Assembly (NCBI RefSeq): GCF_000719285.1
Contig: NZ_JOFS01000001.1
Location: forward strand, 62,001 to 126,000
Reading direction: 5' to 3'
DNA: 64,000 nucleotides
DNA from: Streptomyces bicolor
Lineage (GTDB): Bacteria; Actinomycetota; Actinomycetes; Streptomycetales; Streptomycetaceae
The translations under genes and the position numbers were made by a program. Under the pieces are notes generated by a model. That model made no database searches and was not told the DNA's origin. It saw only the letters and a program-made list of their open reading frames with translations. Positions 24,740 to 34,269 of the stretch are shown here, one piece after another. How positions within the stretch are numbered: position 1 is the first letter of the stretch; the number at the start of each line of letters is the position of its first letter.

Positions 24740-24753
24740 TGGAATCGCTCCCA
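24740..24753. promoter_or_regulatory. Degenerate CebR box (TGGAATCGCTCCCA)
   Basis: Matches the CebR operator TGGGAGCGCTCCCA at 12 of 14 positions, with the right half perfect. It is placed to control the leftward GH6 gene. CebR is the LacI-type cellobiose/cellotriose-responsive repressor of cellulose use in Streptomyces. Confidence 0.75.
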
Positions 24754-24882
24754 CTGGTGTCCATGAAGCTAGCGCCAAGTGACGGTAAAGGACAGAGGAG
24801 TTACTGACTTTCGCTCAACTGAACTCATCGAATCTTTTCGACTCTTCAAGCACCTTGACCCCTTGCACCCCCGTCCCCACTA

Positions 24883-24896
24883 TGGGAGCGCTCCCA
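24883..24896. promoter_or_regulatory. Perfect CebR box (TGGGAGCGCTCCCA)
   Basis: A perfect 14-base palindrome identical to the known CebR operator lies 46 bases before the GH48 start codon. The 24577-24942 gap therefore is a divergent, cellobiose-inducible promoter region serving both cellulase genes. Confidence 0.9.
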
Positions 24897-24942
24897 CTGG
24901 TTCAAGCCTTGACTTCTCCGAGCCGCAAGGAGGAACCAGCAC

Positions 24943-27858
24943 ATGCATCCCCCACGCAGACGCGGAGCCGTACGACGGTTGTGGACGGCCGTCGTCGCGG
25001 CCCTGGCGCTTCCCCTGACGATGCTCAGCACGGGATCGACTCCCGCTCAGGCGGCGGCACTTCAGTGCAGTGTCGACTACAAGACCAATGACTGGGGCTC
25101 CGGCTTCACCGCGGATCTGACGATCAGCAACCGCGGTGCGGACGTCATCGACGGCTGGACCCTGACGTACAGCTACGCGGGCAACCAGAAGCTCAGCAAC
25201 GGCTGGAACGGCACCTGGTCCCAGTCCGGCCGGACGGTCACCGTGAAGGACGCCGGCTACAACGGGCGGATCGCCGCCGGGGCCGCGGTCACGACCGGCG
25301 CGCAGTTCACCTACAGCGGCAGCAACGCCGCCCCCGCGAACTTCGCGATCAACGGCACCACCTGCACGGGCGCCCATCAACCCCCCATCACCGTGCTGAC
25401 CAGCCCGGCGGCGGGCGCTGTCTACTCGCAGGGCGACGCGGTCCCGCTCGCGGCCACCGCGGCCGCCGCGGACGACGCGACGATCAGCAAGGTCGAGTTC
25501 TACGACGACACCACGCTGCTGGGCACGGACACGACGGCGCCGTACTCGCTCTCGGTCTCAAGTTTGACCGTGGGCAGTCATTCGCTCCTCGCGAAGGCGT
25601 ACGACAGCCTGGGTGCGTCCGCCGAGTCCACGCCGGTCGGCATCACGGTCGCCTCGGGTCCCGCCGTGGTGGCCTCGCCGGCCCAACTCCCGGTCCAGCA
25701 GGGCAAGACGGCGACGTACGACGTCAAGCTGTCGACCCAGCCGTCGGCCAACGTGACCGTCACGACCGCCCGCGCGAGCGGTAACTCCGGCCTGTCGGTG
25801 ACCGGCGGCGCCTCGCTCACCTTCACGCCCTCGAACTGGAACACCGCACAGAAGGTGACCATCACCGCCGCCGCCTCCGGCACCGGCTCGGCGACCTTCG
25901 AGTCGACGGCCGGCGGGCACGCGAAGGCCACGGTCACCGCGACCCAGATCGCGGCGACGAAGGCGTACGACGCCCGCTTCCTGGAGCTGTACGGCAAGAT
26001 CACCAACCCGGCGAACGGCTACTTCTCACCCGAGGGCATCCCCTACCACTCGGTCGAGACGCTGATCGTCGAGGCACCGGACCACGGCCATGAGACCACG
26101 TCGGAGGCTTACAGCTACCTTCTCTGGCTGCAGGCGATGTACGGCAAGGTCACGGGCGACTGGTCCAAGTTCAACGGCGCCTGGGAGATCATGGAGAAGT
26201 ACATGATTCCGACCCACGCCGACCAGCCGACCAACTCCTTCTACAACGCGTCGAAGCCGGCGACGTACGCGCCCGAGCTGGACACCCCGAACGAGTACCC
26301 GGCGAAGCTCGACTCGTCGGTCTCGGTCGGCTCGGACCCGATCGCCGGTGAGCTGAAGTCGGCGTACGGCACGGACGATGTCTACGGCATGCACTGGCTG
26401 CAGGACGTCGACAACGTCTACGGCTACGGCAACTCGCCCGGCAAGTGCGAGGCGGGCCCGACCGACACCGGGCCGTCGTACATCAACACCTTCCAGCGGG
26501 GCGCGCAGGAGTCGGTGTGGGAGACGGTGCCGCAGCCGACCTGTGACCAGTTCAAGTACGGCGGCAAGAACGGCTACTTGGACCTGTTCACGGGTGACGC
26601 CTCCTACGCCAAGCAGTGGAAGTTCACCAACGCCCCGGACGCCGACGCCCGTGCGGTGCAGGCCGCGTACTGGGCCGACAAGTGGGCGGACGAACAGGGC
26701 AAGGGCGGCGAGATCTCCGCGACCGTGGCCAAGGCCGCGAAGATGGGCGACTACCTGCGGTATGCGATGTACGACAAGTACTTCAAGAAGATCGGCAACT
26801 GCGTGGGCGCCTCGTCCTGCCCAGCCGGCACCGGCAAGGACGCCTCGATGTACCTGCTGTCCTGGTACTACGCCTGGGGCGGCGCCACCGACACCTCGGC
26901 CGGCTGGGCCTGGCGCATCGGATCCAGCCACGCCCACGGCGGCTACCAGAACCCGATGGCCGCGTACGCCCTCGCCAACTACGCCGACCTGAAGCCCAAG
27001 TCGGCGACGGGGCAGGCGGACTGGGCCAAGTCGCTGGAGCGGCAGATCGAGTTCTACCGCTGGCTGCAGTCCAGCGAGGGCGCGATCGCGGGCGGTGCGA
27101 CCAACAGCTGGGCGGGCCGGTACGCGACGCCGCCCGCCGGCAAGTCGACCTTCTACGGCATGTACTACGACCAGCAGCCCGTCTATCACGACCCGCCGTC
27201 CAACCAGTGGTTCGGGTTCCAGGCGTGGTCGATGGAGCGGGTGGCCGAGTACTACCAGCAGACGGGGAACGCGGCCGCGAAGGCGGTCCTCGACAAGTGG
27301 GTCGACTGGGCGCTGTCCGAGACGACCGTCAACCCGGACGGCACCTTCCGGATCCCGTCGACGCTCCAGTGGTCGGGCCAGCCCGACACCTGGAACCCGT
27401 CGAGTCCGGGCGCGAACAACGGACTTCACGTCACCGTCGCCGACTACACCAACGACGTCGGTGTGGCGGCCGCGTACGCCAAGACCCTGACGTACTACGC
27501 CGACCGCTCCGGTGACAGCGCTGCCGCGACGACGGCGAAGGCTCTGCTGGACGGCATGTGGAACAACCACCAGGACGCGCTGGGCATCGCCGTGCCGGAG
27601 ACTCGGGCCGACTACAACCGGTTCGACGACGGCATCTACGTGCCGGGCGGGTGGACCGGCACCATGCCCAACGGCGACGCGATCAACTCGTCGTCCACCT
27701 TCGACTCGATCCGCTCGTTCTATGAGGCCGACCCGGCCTGGTCGAAGATCGAGGCGTATCTCGCGGGTGGTGCTGCGCCGTCGTTCACGTATCACCGGTT
27801 CTGGGCCCAGGCGGACATCGCCTTGGCCATGGGTTCGTACGCGGAGCTTCTCGAATAG
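24943..27858 (+). CDS. Secreted cellulose 1,4-beta-cellobiosidase, GH48 with N-terminal CBM2
   Basis: The 971-residue protein has a signal peptide ending near AQAAA (residue 38), a CBM2 (about 40-143), an Ig-like domain (about 147-233), a second beta-sandwich domain (about 238-333), and a GH48 catalytic domain (about 337-971). The GH48 blocks [19 protein letters not shown], holding the proton-donor Glu, and [16 protein letters not shown] are clear. GH48 enzymes attack cellulose from reducing ends and work with GH6 enzymes. RBS AAGGAGG is strong. A perfect CebR box lies just upstream. Confidence 0.94.
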   Translation: MHPPRRRGAVRRLWTAVVAALALPLTMLSTGSTPAQAAALQCSVDYKTNDWGSGFTADLTISNRGADVIDGWTLTYSYAGNQKLSNGWNGTWSQSGRTVTVKDAGYNGRIAAGAAVTTGAQFTYSGSNAAPANFAINGTTCTGAHQPPITVLTSPAAGAVYSQGDAVPLAATAAAADDATISKVEFYDDTTLLGTDTTAPYSLSVSSLTVGSHSLLAKAYDSLGASAESTPVGITVASGPAVVASPAQLPVQQGKTATYDVKLSTQPSANVTVTTARASGNSGLSVTGGASLTFTPSNWNTAQKVTITAAASGTGSATFESTAGGHAKATVTATQIAATKAYDARFLELYGKITNPANGYFSPEGIPYHSVETLIVEAPDHGHETTSEAYSYLLWLQAMYGKVTGDWSKFNGAWEIMEKYMIPTHADQPTNSFYNASKPATYAPELDTPNEYPAKLDSSVSVGSDPIAGELKSAYGTDDVYGMHWLQDVDNVYGYGNSPGKCEAGPTDTGPSYINTFQRGAQESVWETVPQPTCDQFKYGGKNGYLDLFTGDASYAKQWKFTNAPDADARAVQAAYWADKWADEQGKGGEISATVAKAAKMGDYLRYAMYDKYFKKIGNCVGASSCPAGTGKDASMYLLSWYYAWGGATDTSAGWAWRIGSSHAHGGYQNPMAAYALANYADLKPKSATGQADWAKSLERQIEFYRWLQSSEGAIAGGATNSWAGRYATPPAGKSTFYGMYYDQQPVYHDPPSNQWFGFQAWSMERVAEYYQQTGNAAAKAVLDKWVDWALSETTVNPDGTFRIPSTLQWSGQPDTWNPSSPGANNGLHVTVADYTNDVGVAAAYAKTLTYYADRSGDSAAATTAKALLDGMWNNHQDALGIAVPETRADYNRFDDGIYVPGGWTGTMPNGDAINSSSTFDSIRSFYEADPAWSKIEAYLAGGAAPSFTYHRFWAQADIALAMGSYAELLE

Positions 27859-27892
27859 TCCCCGCCAAGCGCTCCGCGGGTTGGGCCGTGTT

Positions 27893-27963
27893 CGGCTGCG
27901 GGTCCGTTGTGGCTGGTCGCGCCCACGCGGCGGTAGCCGCAAATCGATGCAGTCCCGCGCCCC
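27893..27963. repeat. Dispersed intergenic repeat, copy 2 (inverted)
   Basis: This run reads TTCGGCTGCGGGTCC at its start and ends near CAGTCCCGCGCCCC. Its reverse complement aligns along its length with 22774-22843, including GGGCGCGACCAGCC. It follows the GH48 stop codon. The two copies thus bracket the GH6-GH48 pair in opposite orientation. Confidence 0.7.
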
Positions 27964-28052
27964 TGACGGGGCGCTCCCGTCCACGGCGATCCTCGGAACC
28001 GCTTGAAAGCTCCGCGTACGTGGTCTCGTCACCTGACGGCGAGGCCGAACCG

Positions 28053-28087
28053 CCGGGCGGCCCCCTCCCGCACTGGGGGCCGCCCGG
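28053..28087 (+). terminator. Hairpin between GH48 and GH74 genes
   Basis: CCGGGCGGCCCCC (28053-28065) pairs exactly with GGGGGCCGCCCGG (28075-28087) across nine bases. It probably ends GH48 transcription, or acts as an attenuator before GH74, whose start is 36 bases further on. Confidence 0.65.
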
Positions 28088-28122
28088 TCGTCGCGCGTTC
28101 CTCTCTCAGGAAGGACCCCACC

Positions 28123-30783
28123 GTGCGAAGAACCCGCATCCTCACCGCCGCGATGGCCCTCGCGGCCGGGCTGCTCGCCGGTGCCCCGCCCGCACTCGCC
28201 GCCCCTGCCGCGAAGGACGTGTCGATCGCCGCCGACACCTACACCTGGAAGAACGCCCGCATCGACGGCGGCGGTTTCGTCCCCGGCATCGTCTTCAACC
28301 GCAAGGAGAAGAACCTCGCCTACGCCCGCACCGACATCGGCGGCGCCTACCGCTGGCAGCAGTCGACGAAGACCTGGACACCGCTGCTGGACTCGGTCGG
28401 CTGGGACGACTGGGGGCACACGGGTGTGGTGAGCCTGGCGTCCGACTCCGTCGACCCGGACAAGGTGTACGCGGCGGTCGGGACGTACACCAACAGCTGG
28501 GACCCGAAGAACGGCGCCGTCATGCGCTCCGCCGACCGGGGCGCCAGCTGGCAGAAGGCCGATCTGCCGTTCAAGCTGGGCGGCAACATGCCCGGCCGTG
28601 GCATGGGTGAGCGGCTGGCGGTCGACCCGAACAGGAACAGCGTGCTGTATCTGGGCGCGCCCAGCGGCAAGGGGCTGTGGCGGTCCACGGACTCCGGGGT
28701 GACCTGGTCGCAGGTGGCGAACTTCCCCAACGTCGGCAACTACGTGCAGGATCCGAGCGACACGAGCGGGTACGCCGGCGACAACCAGGGCATCGTCTGG
28801 GTCACCTTCGACGAGTCCACGGGGACGTCCGGGAACGCGACCAAGACCATCTACGTCGGGGTCGCCGACAAGGACAACGCCGTGTACCGGTCGACGGACG
28901 CCGGCGCGACCTGGTCGCGGGTCGCCGGGCAGCCGACGGGTTACCTGGCGCACAAGGGGGTCCTCGACGCGGCGAACGGTTACCTCTATCTCGCCTACAG
29001 CGACAAGGGCGGCCCGTACGACGGTGGCAAGGGCCAGTTGTGGCGGTACGCGACGGCGACCGGTACCTGGACGGACATCAGCCCGGTCGCGGAGGCCGAC
29101 ACCTACTACGGCTTCGCGGGTCTGACCGTCGACCGGCAGCAGCCCGGCACGGTGATGGCGACGGCGTACAGCTCCTGGTGGCCGGACACGCAGATCTTCC
29201 GCTCGACGGACAGCGGCGGCACCTGGACGAAGGCGTGGGACTACACGTCGTATCCCGACCGGGCCAACCGCTACACGATGGACGTCTCGTCCTCGCCGTG
29301 GCTGACCTGGGGCGCGAACCCGTCGCCGCCCGAACAGACGCCGAAGCTGGGCTGGATGACCGAGGCGCTGGAGATCGACCCGTTCGACTCGAACCGGATG
29401 ATGTACGGGACGGGCGCGACGATCTACGGCACCGAGGATCTGACGAAGTGGGACAGCGGGAGCCAGTTCACCATCAGGCCGATGGTGCAGGGCCTGGAGG
29501 AGACGGCGGTCAACGACCTCGCCTCTCCCCCGTCGGGCGCCCCGCTCCTGAGCGCCCTCGGCGACATCGGCGGCTTCCGGCACACGGACCTCACCAAGGT
29601 GCCGTCGATGATGTTCACCCAGCCGAACTTCACCACGACGACGAGCCTCGACTACGCGGAATCCAACCCCGACACTCTCGTGCGGGTCGGCAATCTCGAC
29701 TCCGGTCCGCACATCGCGTTCTCGACGGACAACGGCGCCAACTGGTTCGCGGGGAGCGACCCTTCGGGCGTGAGCGGCGGCGGCACGGTCGCGGCGGCGT
29801 CGGACGGCAGCCGGTTCGTATGGAGCCCTGACGGTACGGGCGTGCGGTACGCGACAGGCTTCGGCAACTCGTGGTCTGCGGCGAGCGGGATACCGGCCGG
29901 GGCGATCGTGGAGTCCGACCGGGTCGACCCGATGACCTTCTACGGCTTCAAGTCCGGCAAGTTCTACGTCAGTACGGACGGCGGCGCGACCTTCACCGCG
30001 TCCTCGGCGACCGGGCTGCCGAGCGGGGACGGTGTCCGCTTCAAGGCGCTGCCCGGGGTGAAGGGCGACGTGTGGCTGGCCGGCGGTGCGACGGACGGGG
30101 CCTACGGTCTGTGGCACTCGACGGACGGCGGCGCGAGCTTCACGAAGCTCTCCAACGTCGAGCAGGCCGACACGATCGGCTTCGGCAAGGCGGCGACGGG
30201 GGCGTCGTACCAGACCCTCTACACCAGCGCGAAGATCGGCGGCGTACGCGGCATCTTCCGCTCCACCGACAAGGGCGCGACCTGGACCCGCGTCAATGAC
30301 GACGCCCACCAGTGGGGTTGGACGGGTGCGGCGATCACGGGTGACCCAGGGGTGTACGGGCGCGTGTACGTGGCGACGAACGGCCGCGGCGTCATCTACG
30401 GCGACACATCGGACACGGGTGGGGGTGACGGCGGCGGAACCGACCCCACGCCCACCCCGACCGGGGCCTGCGCGGTGACGTACAAGGTCACCAACCAGTG
30501 GGCGGGCGGCTTCCAGGCGGACGTGCGGCTGTCCAACACCGGCTCGAGTGCCTGGAGCGGCTGGTCGCTCGGCTGGTCGTTCGCGGAGGGGCAGCGGATC
30601 TCGCAGCTGTGGAACGCCGAGTACTCCCAGTCGGGATCGGCGGTGACCGCGAAGAACGTGGGCTGGAACGGGAACGTGGCGGCCGGGTCGTCCGTGAACC
30701 TCGGGTTCACGGGGAGCTGGTCGGGGGCGAACAGCAAGCCGGCCGCGTTCAAGGTGGGTGACCAGAGCTGTACGGTGAGCTGA
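28123..30783 (+). CDS. Secreted xyloglucanase, GH74 with C-terminal CBM2
   Basis: The 886-residue protein has a signal peptide (RILTAAMALAAGLLAGAPPALAA) and a double seven-bladed GH74 propeller. The catalytic Asp residues lie in YARTDIGGAYRW and in LLSALGDIGGFRHTDL. Many Asp-box-like STDxGxTW repeats mark the blades. A Gly/Asp/Pro/Thr linker at about 755 leads to a CBM2 (about 775-886) with conserved Trp residues. It should cut xyloglucan in plant walls. The GTG start follows AGGAAGGA. No clear CebR box was seen directly upstream. Confidence 0.93.
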   Translation: MRRTRILTAAMALAAGLLAGAPPALAAPAAKDVSIAADTYTWKNARIDGGGFVPGIVFNRKEKNLAYARTDIGGAYRWQQSTKTWTPLLDSVGWDDWGHTGVVSLASDSVDPDKVYAAVGTYTNSWDPKNGAVMRSADRGASWQKADLPFKLGGNMPGRGMGERLAVDPNRNSVLYLGAPSGKGLWRSTDSGVTWSQVANFPNVGNYVQDPSDTSGYAGDNQGIVWVTFDESTGTSGNATKTIYVGVADKDNAVYRSTDAGATWSRVAGQPTGYLAHKGVLDAANGYLYLAYSDKGGPYDGGKGQLWRYATATGTWTDISPVAEADTYYGFAGLTVDRQQPGTVMATAYSSWWPDTQIFRSTDSGGTWTKAWDYTSYPDRANRYTMDVSSSPWLTWGANPSPPEQTPKLGWMTEALEIDPFDSNRMMYGTGATIYGTEDLTKWDSGSQFTIRPMVQGLEETAVNDLASPPSGAPLLSALGDIGGFRHTDLTKVPSMMFTQPNFTTTTSLDYAESNPDTLVRVGNLDSGPHIAFSTDNGANWFAGSDPSGVSGGGTVAAASDGSRFVWSPDGTGVRYATGFGNSWSAASGIPAGAIVESDRVDPMTFYGFKSGKFYVSTDGGATFTASSATGLPSGDGVRFKALPGVKGDVWLAGGATDGAYGLWHSTDGGASFTKLSNVEQADTIGFGKAATGASYQTLYTSAKIGGVRGIFRSTDKGATWTRVNDDAHQWGWTGAAITGDPGVYGRVYVATNGRGVIYGDTSDTGGGDGGGTDPTPTPTGACAVTYKVTNQWAGGFQADVRLSNTGSSAWSGWSLGWSFAEGQRISQLWNAEYSQSGSAVTAKNVGWNGNVAAGSSVNLGFTGSWSGANSKPAAFKVGDQSCTVS

Positions 30784-30798
30784 GCGTGAGCTGAGCCC

Positions 30799-30830
30799 GA
30801 GGGCGCGTGCCGTCGCAGGCACGCGCCCTC
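30799..30830. terminator. Terminator hairpin after GH74
   Basis: GAGGGCGCGTGCC pairs exactly with GGCACGCGCCCTC across six bases. It lies between the convergent GH74 and lipoprotein genes and can serve both. Confidence 0.85.
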
Positions 30831-30839
30831 TGTGCTCTC

Positions 30840-31442
30840 CTAGAGCTTCCACTCGCCGATCTGCTCGGCGAAGCCGGAGTCCATCCCGAACGTGACCGTG
30901 GCCGCCTTCGACGCCTTGGGCACCTCGAACACGACCCAGCCGAGCGTCTTCGCGCCGGGCTTCAGCCGGACGTCCGTCGACATCGACGGGCCGGCCGTGA
31001 TGTCGGCGAGGACGGTCCCGAACTGCTGGCCCTGGTCGTCGGCTATCTTCGCCCCGTTCGCGGGAGCGTCGGAGTAGACCTTGGTGCCGGTGTTGACGAG
31101 CTGGAACTGCACGCCGATCCACCGCTTGCCGTCTTCGGGGGCGAAGAACTCGTCGCTGGACTTGGCGTTGTCGACGACCTTGACGACGGTGGCGTCGAGT
31201 TCGCTGCCCGCCTCCATGCCCTTCAGGGCGAGCGTGTCGCCGACCTTGGCGACCTCGGGCGCGGCACTGCTCTGCTCGGCGGCGGGCTCCTGCTCGTCGC
31301 CGCTGCCGGCCGTGGCGGAGGCCTTCGCCTTCGGCTTGTCGACGATCTCGTCACCGGAGCCGGTGCCACAGGCGGTGAGACCGATCGCGGCGACCGCGAC
31401 GGCGGCCGTGGCGGCGAGGCGAATGCGGGTGTGGTGGAACAT
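30840..31442 (-). CDS. Lipoprotein with DUF4352-like domain
   Basis: The 200-residue protein has a lipoprotein signal with lipobox LTAC at about residues 22-25, a low-complexity Glu/Ala/Ser linker, and a C-terminal beta-sandwich (GKRWIGVQFQLVNTGTKVY, then KPGAKTLGWVVFEVPK) typical of DUF4352 (telokin-like Ig). It is anchored outside the membrane and its role is unknown. I chose ATG 31442 with GGGGAGAAC upstream, because the signal peptide begins there. Confidence 0.8.
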   Translation of the reverse strand: MFHHTRIRLAATAAVAVAAIGLTACGTGSGDEIVDKPKAKASATAGSGDEQEPAAEQSSAAPEVAKVGDTLALKGMEAGSELDATVVKVVDNAKSSDEFFAPEDGKRWIGVQFQLVNTGTKVYSDAPANGAKIADDQGQQFGTVLADITAGPSMSTDVRLKPGAKTLGWVVFEVPKASKAATVTFGMDSGFAEQIGEWKL

Positions 31443-31613
31443 GTTCTCCCCAGGTTTCGGTGGTACGCATGTGAAGGACCCGTGGAGAACCTGCATGGTT
31501 GTACGGCTCACCGAAAAAAGTTCGACCCGCGAGGCAACCTGATGGCCCTCGGTGACGTCCGTGCCTGAGCTGGACGAGTCGGCTGCCTCGCGGACTTGGG
31601 CGCGTCAGGGGGT

Positions 31614-31840
31614 CTACACGGTCGGCCGGGGTGCCGTGGCCATGCCGTTGCCGATGAAGAAGCTGGGGTGCGGGGGCTGGTTATAGGCGGTGTTTGGAGG
31701 ACGGCTCGCGGCGCTTGGTGGCGCCGGCCTCGTCGCGGACGGAGGAGTCGGAGGCGGACCCACACCTCGGCGCCGTCGTTGCCCGCCCAGATGTCCCCGG
31801 CGACTCCCCGGCCGGGGAGGTCGGCTGCCGTGACCGTCAC
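31614..31840 (-). pseudogene. Frameshifted remnant of an unknown protein
   Basis: On the minus strand the frame opens as VTVTAADLPGRGVAGDIWAG, then passes through a second frame (DEAGATKRRE), and ends in a third (PSFFIGNGMATAPRPTV-stop). Each piece has coding-like codon use but they are not in one frame. I do not recognise the family. The upstream end is cut by a dispersed repeat at 31841-31924. Confidence 0.35.
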
Positions 31841-31924
31841 TGGGGGGCTGCGCCCCAGACCCCCTTCGGCCTGAACGGCCTCGTCCTCAAACTCCCCCAG
31901 AGGGGGCACCCCCAGACGGGCTGA
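31841..31924. repeat. Dispersed Streptomyces-type intergenic repeat
   Basis: The run begins GGGGGGCTGCGCCCCAGAC, contains GGCCTGAACGGCCTCGTCCTC and ends CCCCCAGACGGGCTGA. It has several self-complementary parts (GGGGCTGCGCCCC and CCCCCTCTGGGGG on the other strand). I recall very similar sequences between many Streptomyces genes. A short related piece (GGGGGCTGCCGCCCCAG) lies at 51994-52010. The whole 31443-32001 gap holds only this and the remnant beside it. Confidence 0.65.
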
Positions 31925-32001
31925 GATAGCGCTGACCGGCGCACGGCCGACTCGGCCCGTTGGGAGCGGGGAGACCTGGGTGTCCAACCGGGTCATGGAG
32001 T

Positions 32002-32745
32002 TCACCCGGGCTTGCGGAACGCCCGGAGCGTGAACACCGGGTCCGGCCGGGGGCGGTCCTGGTCCGGGAGCCGCGCCAGCCGGGCGGCGAACCCGTCCGC
32101 GCGCGGGTCACCTGGCGGCAGGGTGACGAACCAGCCCCGGCGCAGGTCGGCGACCGTGCGGCGGGGACTGCGGCCCTGACCGTGGCCCGTGAAACTGGAC
32201 TGCCCGGCCGGGACGAGGCCGTGGTCGAGGGCGTACGACTCGACGCGCGCCGCCTGGTCCAGGGCCGGGCGGCGCGGGCGGGAGGCCATGACGGCATCGA
32301 TGTCACTGCCCACGTTGTGGGCGGCGGCCTTGTCGACCGTGGTGACGTACACCCCGCCGGGCCGCAGCACGCGCGCGCACTCGCCGACGGTGGTCCGCAC
32401 GTCGTCGTCCGTCCGGGCCAGGTGCAGCAGCCACACGGTGCTGACGGCGTCGAACCGGCCGACCGGGAACGGCAGCCGGCGGCTGTCGGCGAGCACGACG
32501 GCGCCGGGCAGGCGGACGGCGGCCTGGCGGACCATGGCGGGGGCGAGGTCGACGCCGGTCACGCACAGGCCGCCCCGTGCGGCGGCGAACCGTCGCGTCA
32601 CGATGCCGGTGCCGCAGGCGACGTCGAGCAGGCGCCGGGTCCCGTCCGGCAGGAGGCCCAGTACCGCCTCCGCGGCGGCCGCCGCCCTGGGCTCGCCGCC
32701 GCGCGAGGCGTCGTACCGCTCCGCTTCCTTGTCGTAGTCCAGCAC
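32002..32745 (-). CDS. Class I SAM-dependent methyltransferase
   Basis: The 247-residue protein has motif I LLDVACGTGIVTRRFA at about residue 40, then VTGVDLAPAMV and the LPFPVGRFDAVSTVWLLHL block of UbiE/Methyltransf_11 enzymes. The acceptor is unknown. It starts at GTG five bases after the stop of the pterin dehydratase gene, so the two are probably co-transcribed. Confidence 0.85.
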   Translation of the reverse strand: MLDYDKEAERYDASRGGEPRAAAAAEAVLGLLPDGTRRLLDVACGTGIVTRRFAAARGGLCVTGVDLAPAMVRQAAVRLPGAVVLADSRRLPFPVGRFDAVSTVWLLHLARTDDDVRTTVGECARVLRPGGVYVTTVDKAAAHNVGSDIDAVMASRPRRPALDQAARVESYALDHGLVPAGQSSFTGHGQGRSPRRTVADLRRGWFVTLPPGDPRADGFAARLARLPDQDRPRPDPVFTLRAFRKPG

Positions 32746-32750
32746 GCGCG

Positions 32751-33053
32751 TCAGTGTGCCCCGTGACCAGGGGCGAGCTCCTCGATCCTGCTCGCGAGCG
32801 CGAAGTCCCGCTTCGTCACGGCGCCCACGGTGTGGGTGTTCACGGTGAGGGACACCGTGTTGTAGCCGAGGGTGAGGTCGGAGTGGTGGTCGAGCTCCTC
32901 CTGGACCTGCGCGATGTGCACGACCATCGCCGTGGCCGCGAAGTGCGAGGGCAGCCGGTAGGAGCGGGCGATGCGGTCGCCCTCCTGCGACCAGCCCGGC
33001 AACTCCGCGAGCCGGTCCTCGATCTCCTTCTGCGACAGCGGTTCGAGGGGCAT
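32751..33053 (-). CDS. 4a-hydroxytetrahydrobiopterin dehydratase (pterin-4a-carbinolamine dehydratase)
   Basis: The 100-residue protein matches the PCD family in length and has the core HHSDLTLGYNTVSLTVNTHT followed by GAVTKRDF, holding the active-site His residues. These enzymes recycle tetrahydrobiopterin after aromatic amino acid hydroxylation, and some act as dimerisation cofactors. No aromatic hydroxylase gene is nearby. The ATG follows a modest GAGCGAGG. Confidence 0.88.
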   Translation of the reverse strand: MPLEPLSQKEIEDRLAELPGWSQEGDRIARSYRLPSHFAATAMVVHIAQVQEELDHHSDLTLGYNTVSLTVNTHTVGAVTKRDFALASRIEELAPGHGAH

Positions 33054-33150
33054 GGCCTCGCTCCTTCCTGCACGGAGGTTACGGGAGGTTTCGTCCTCAG
33101 CCTGCCACAGCCGGAGTGCGGCGGCCCTGGTCAGACGGGTTCCCTGATCC

Positions 33151-34239
33151 TCAGCGCCGCACGCCTTCAGCCGCCAGGTCGTCGGCGAGCGCGGCGATCG
33201 GCGCCCGGCCCTCGACGCGTTCCAGCCAGTCGTGCGGGAGGCCGACGTCGCCGTACCGGGCGCCCAGCAGGTTGCCGCAGACGGAGCCGGTGGAGTCGCT
33301 GTCGCCCGAGTGGTTGACGGCCAGCAGGAGGGCGTCCCGCACGCCGGGGGCGACGAGCGCGCAGTACACGCCGATGGCGAGCGCCTGCTCGGCGACCCAG
33401 CCCTCCCCCAGGGACTCGACCTTCTCCGCGGTCGGCGAGCCCTGCTCGGCAAGGTCGAGGGCCTCGGCGAGCGCGGCCGAGGTCTCCTCGTGGCCGGGGT
33501 GGCGTCGCAGCAGCCGCAGTGTGCGCGGGACCGCGCCCTCCAGGGAGTCGCCGGCGACGAGGTGCGCGACGATCGCGGCCATCGCGCCCGCCGCGTAGTA
33601 GCCGGTCGGGTGGCCGTGGGTGATCTGGGCGGCGCGGGCGGCCATGGCGAAGGCCTCGTCGGCGGAGTTCACCAGGCCGAAGGGCGCCGAGCGCATCACC
33701 GCGCCGCAGCCCTTGGAGTCGGGGTTGACCTCGCCCGGCCTGCCGTCGAGGGCGAGGTGCGGATCGGGGGCGTACATCTGGGCGATCCCGGACACGCAGG
33801 CGTTGCCGGGGGCTCGGCGGGCGAACAGCCAGGCCTGGGTGATGAGCCCGCCCTCGGGCGCGCCGCTCTGCGGCGGTGCGGCGTGCTCCGGGCCGGGGTG
33901 GCGCTGCGTCTCCAGCCAGCGCTCGTACGCCCACCGCACCAGCAGGGCCCAGCCGCCGCCGATGCCCTTGAGCCGCTCCCGCCGGCGGGCCTGGATGAGC
34001 GCCTCGGCGGTGAAGAGGGTCATCTGCGTGTCGTCGCTGATGCGGGCCCCGTCGCTGTCACCGGGGAAGAGGAGCCCCGTGATGCCGCTGTCGCCGTTGG
34101 CGGCGCGGATCCGCTCCAGCGAGCTGAACTCGATCGGGTAGCCGAGGGCGTCACCGAGGGCCCCGCCGAGCAGACAGCCACGCACCCGGGCGCGGTACAC
34201 GGCCTCGCCTGCGAAGGACGACATCCACGGCTCGTTCAT
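33151..34239 (-). CDS. ADP-ribosylglycohydrolase family protein
   Basis: The 362-residue protein has the family opening GCLLGGALGDALGYPIEF and GARISDDTQMTLFTAEAL, plus the C-terminal NHSGDSDSTGSVCGNLLGA. The Asp pairs in SDDTQM and GDSDSTG bind the two magnesium ions. It should remove ADP-ribose from proteins or small molecules, or act on a related nucleotide. The ATG has GGAGCGGG upstream. It diverges from an XRE regulator gene with only 30 bases between, so the promoters must overlap. Confidence 0.88.
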   Translation of the reverse strand: MNEPWMSSFAGEAVYRARVRGCLLGGALGDALGYPIEFSSLERIRAANGDSGITGLLFPGDSDGARISDDTQMTLFTAEALIQARRRERLKGIGGGWALLVRWAYERWLETQRHPGPEHAAPPQSGAPEGGLITQAWLFARRAPGNACVSGIAQMYAPDPHLALDGRPGEVNPDSKGCGAVMRSAPFGLVNSADEAFAMAARAAQITHGHPTGYYAAGAMAAIVAHLVAGDSLEGAVPRTLRLLRRHPGHEETSAALAEALDLAEQGSPTAEKVESLGEGWVAEQALAIGVYCALVAPGVRDALLLAVNHSGDSDSTGSVCGNLLGARYGDVGLPHDWLERVEGRAPIAALADDLAAEGVRR

Positions 34240-34256
34240 TCCACCCGCTCCTCGAC

Positions 34257-34262
34257 TACGGT
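34257..34262 (+). promoter_or_regulatory. Candidate -10 box (TACGGT) for a leaderless XRE gene
   Basis: TACGGT ends seven bases before the ATG at 34270. The gap to the divergent gene's start is too short for a ribosome binding site and leader. This matches the leaderless layout at 12231 and 58621. Confidence 0.45.
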
Positions 34263-34269
34263 CGTACAC

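Noticed and set aside
26026..31122. A 1698-residue frame antisense to the GH48 and GH74 genes
   Set aside because: It is very rich in Arg, Val, Gly and His, as expected from antisense reading of high-GC genes, and it overlaps well-supported secreted enzymes.
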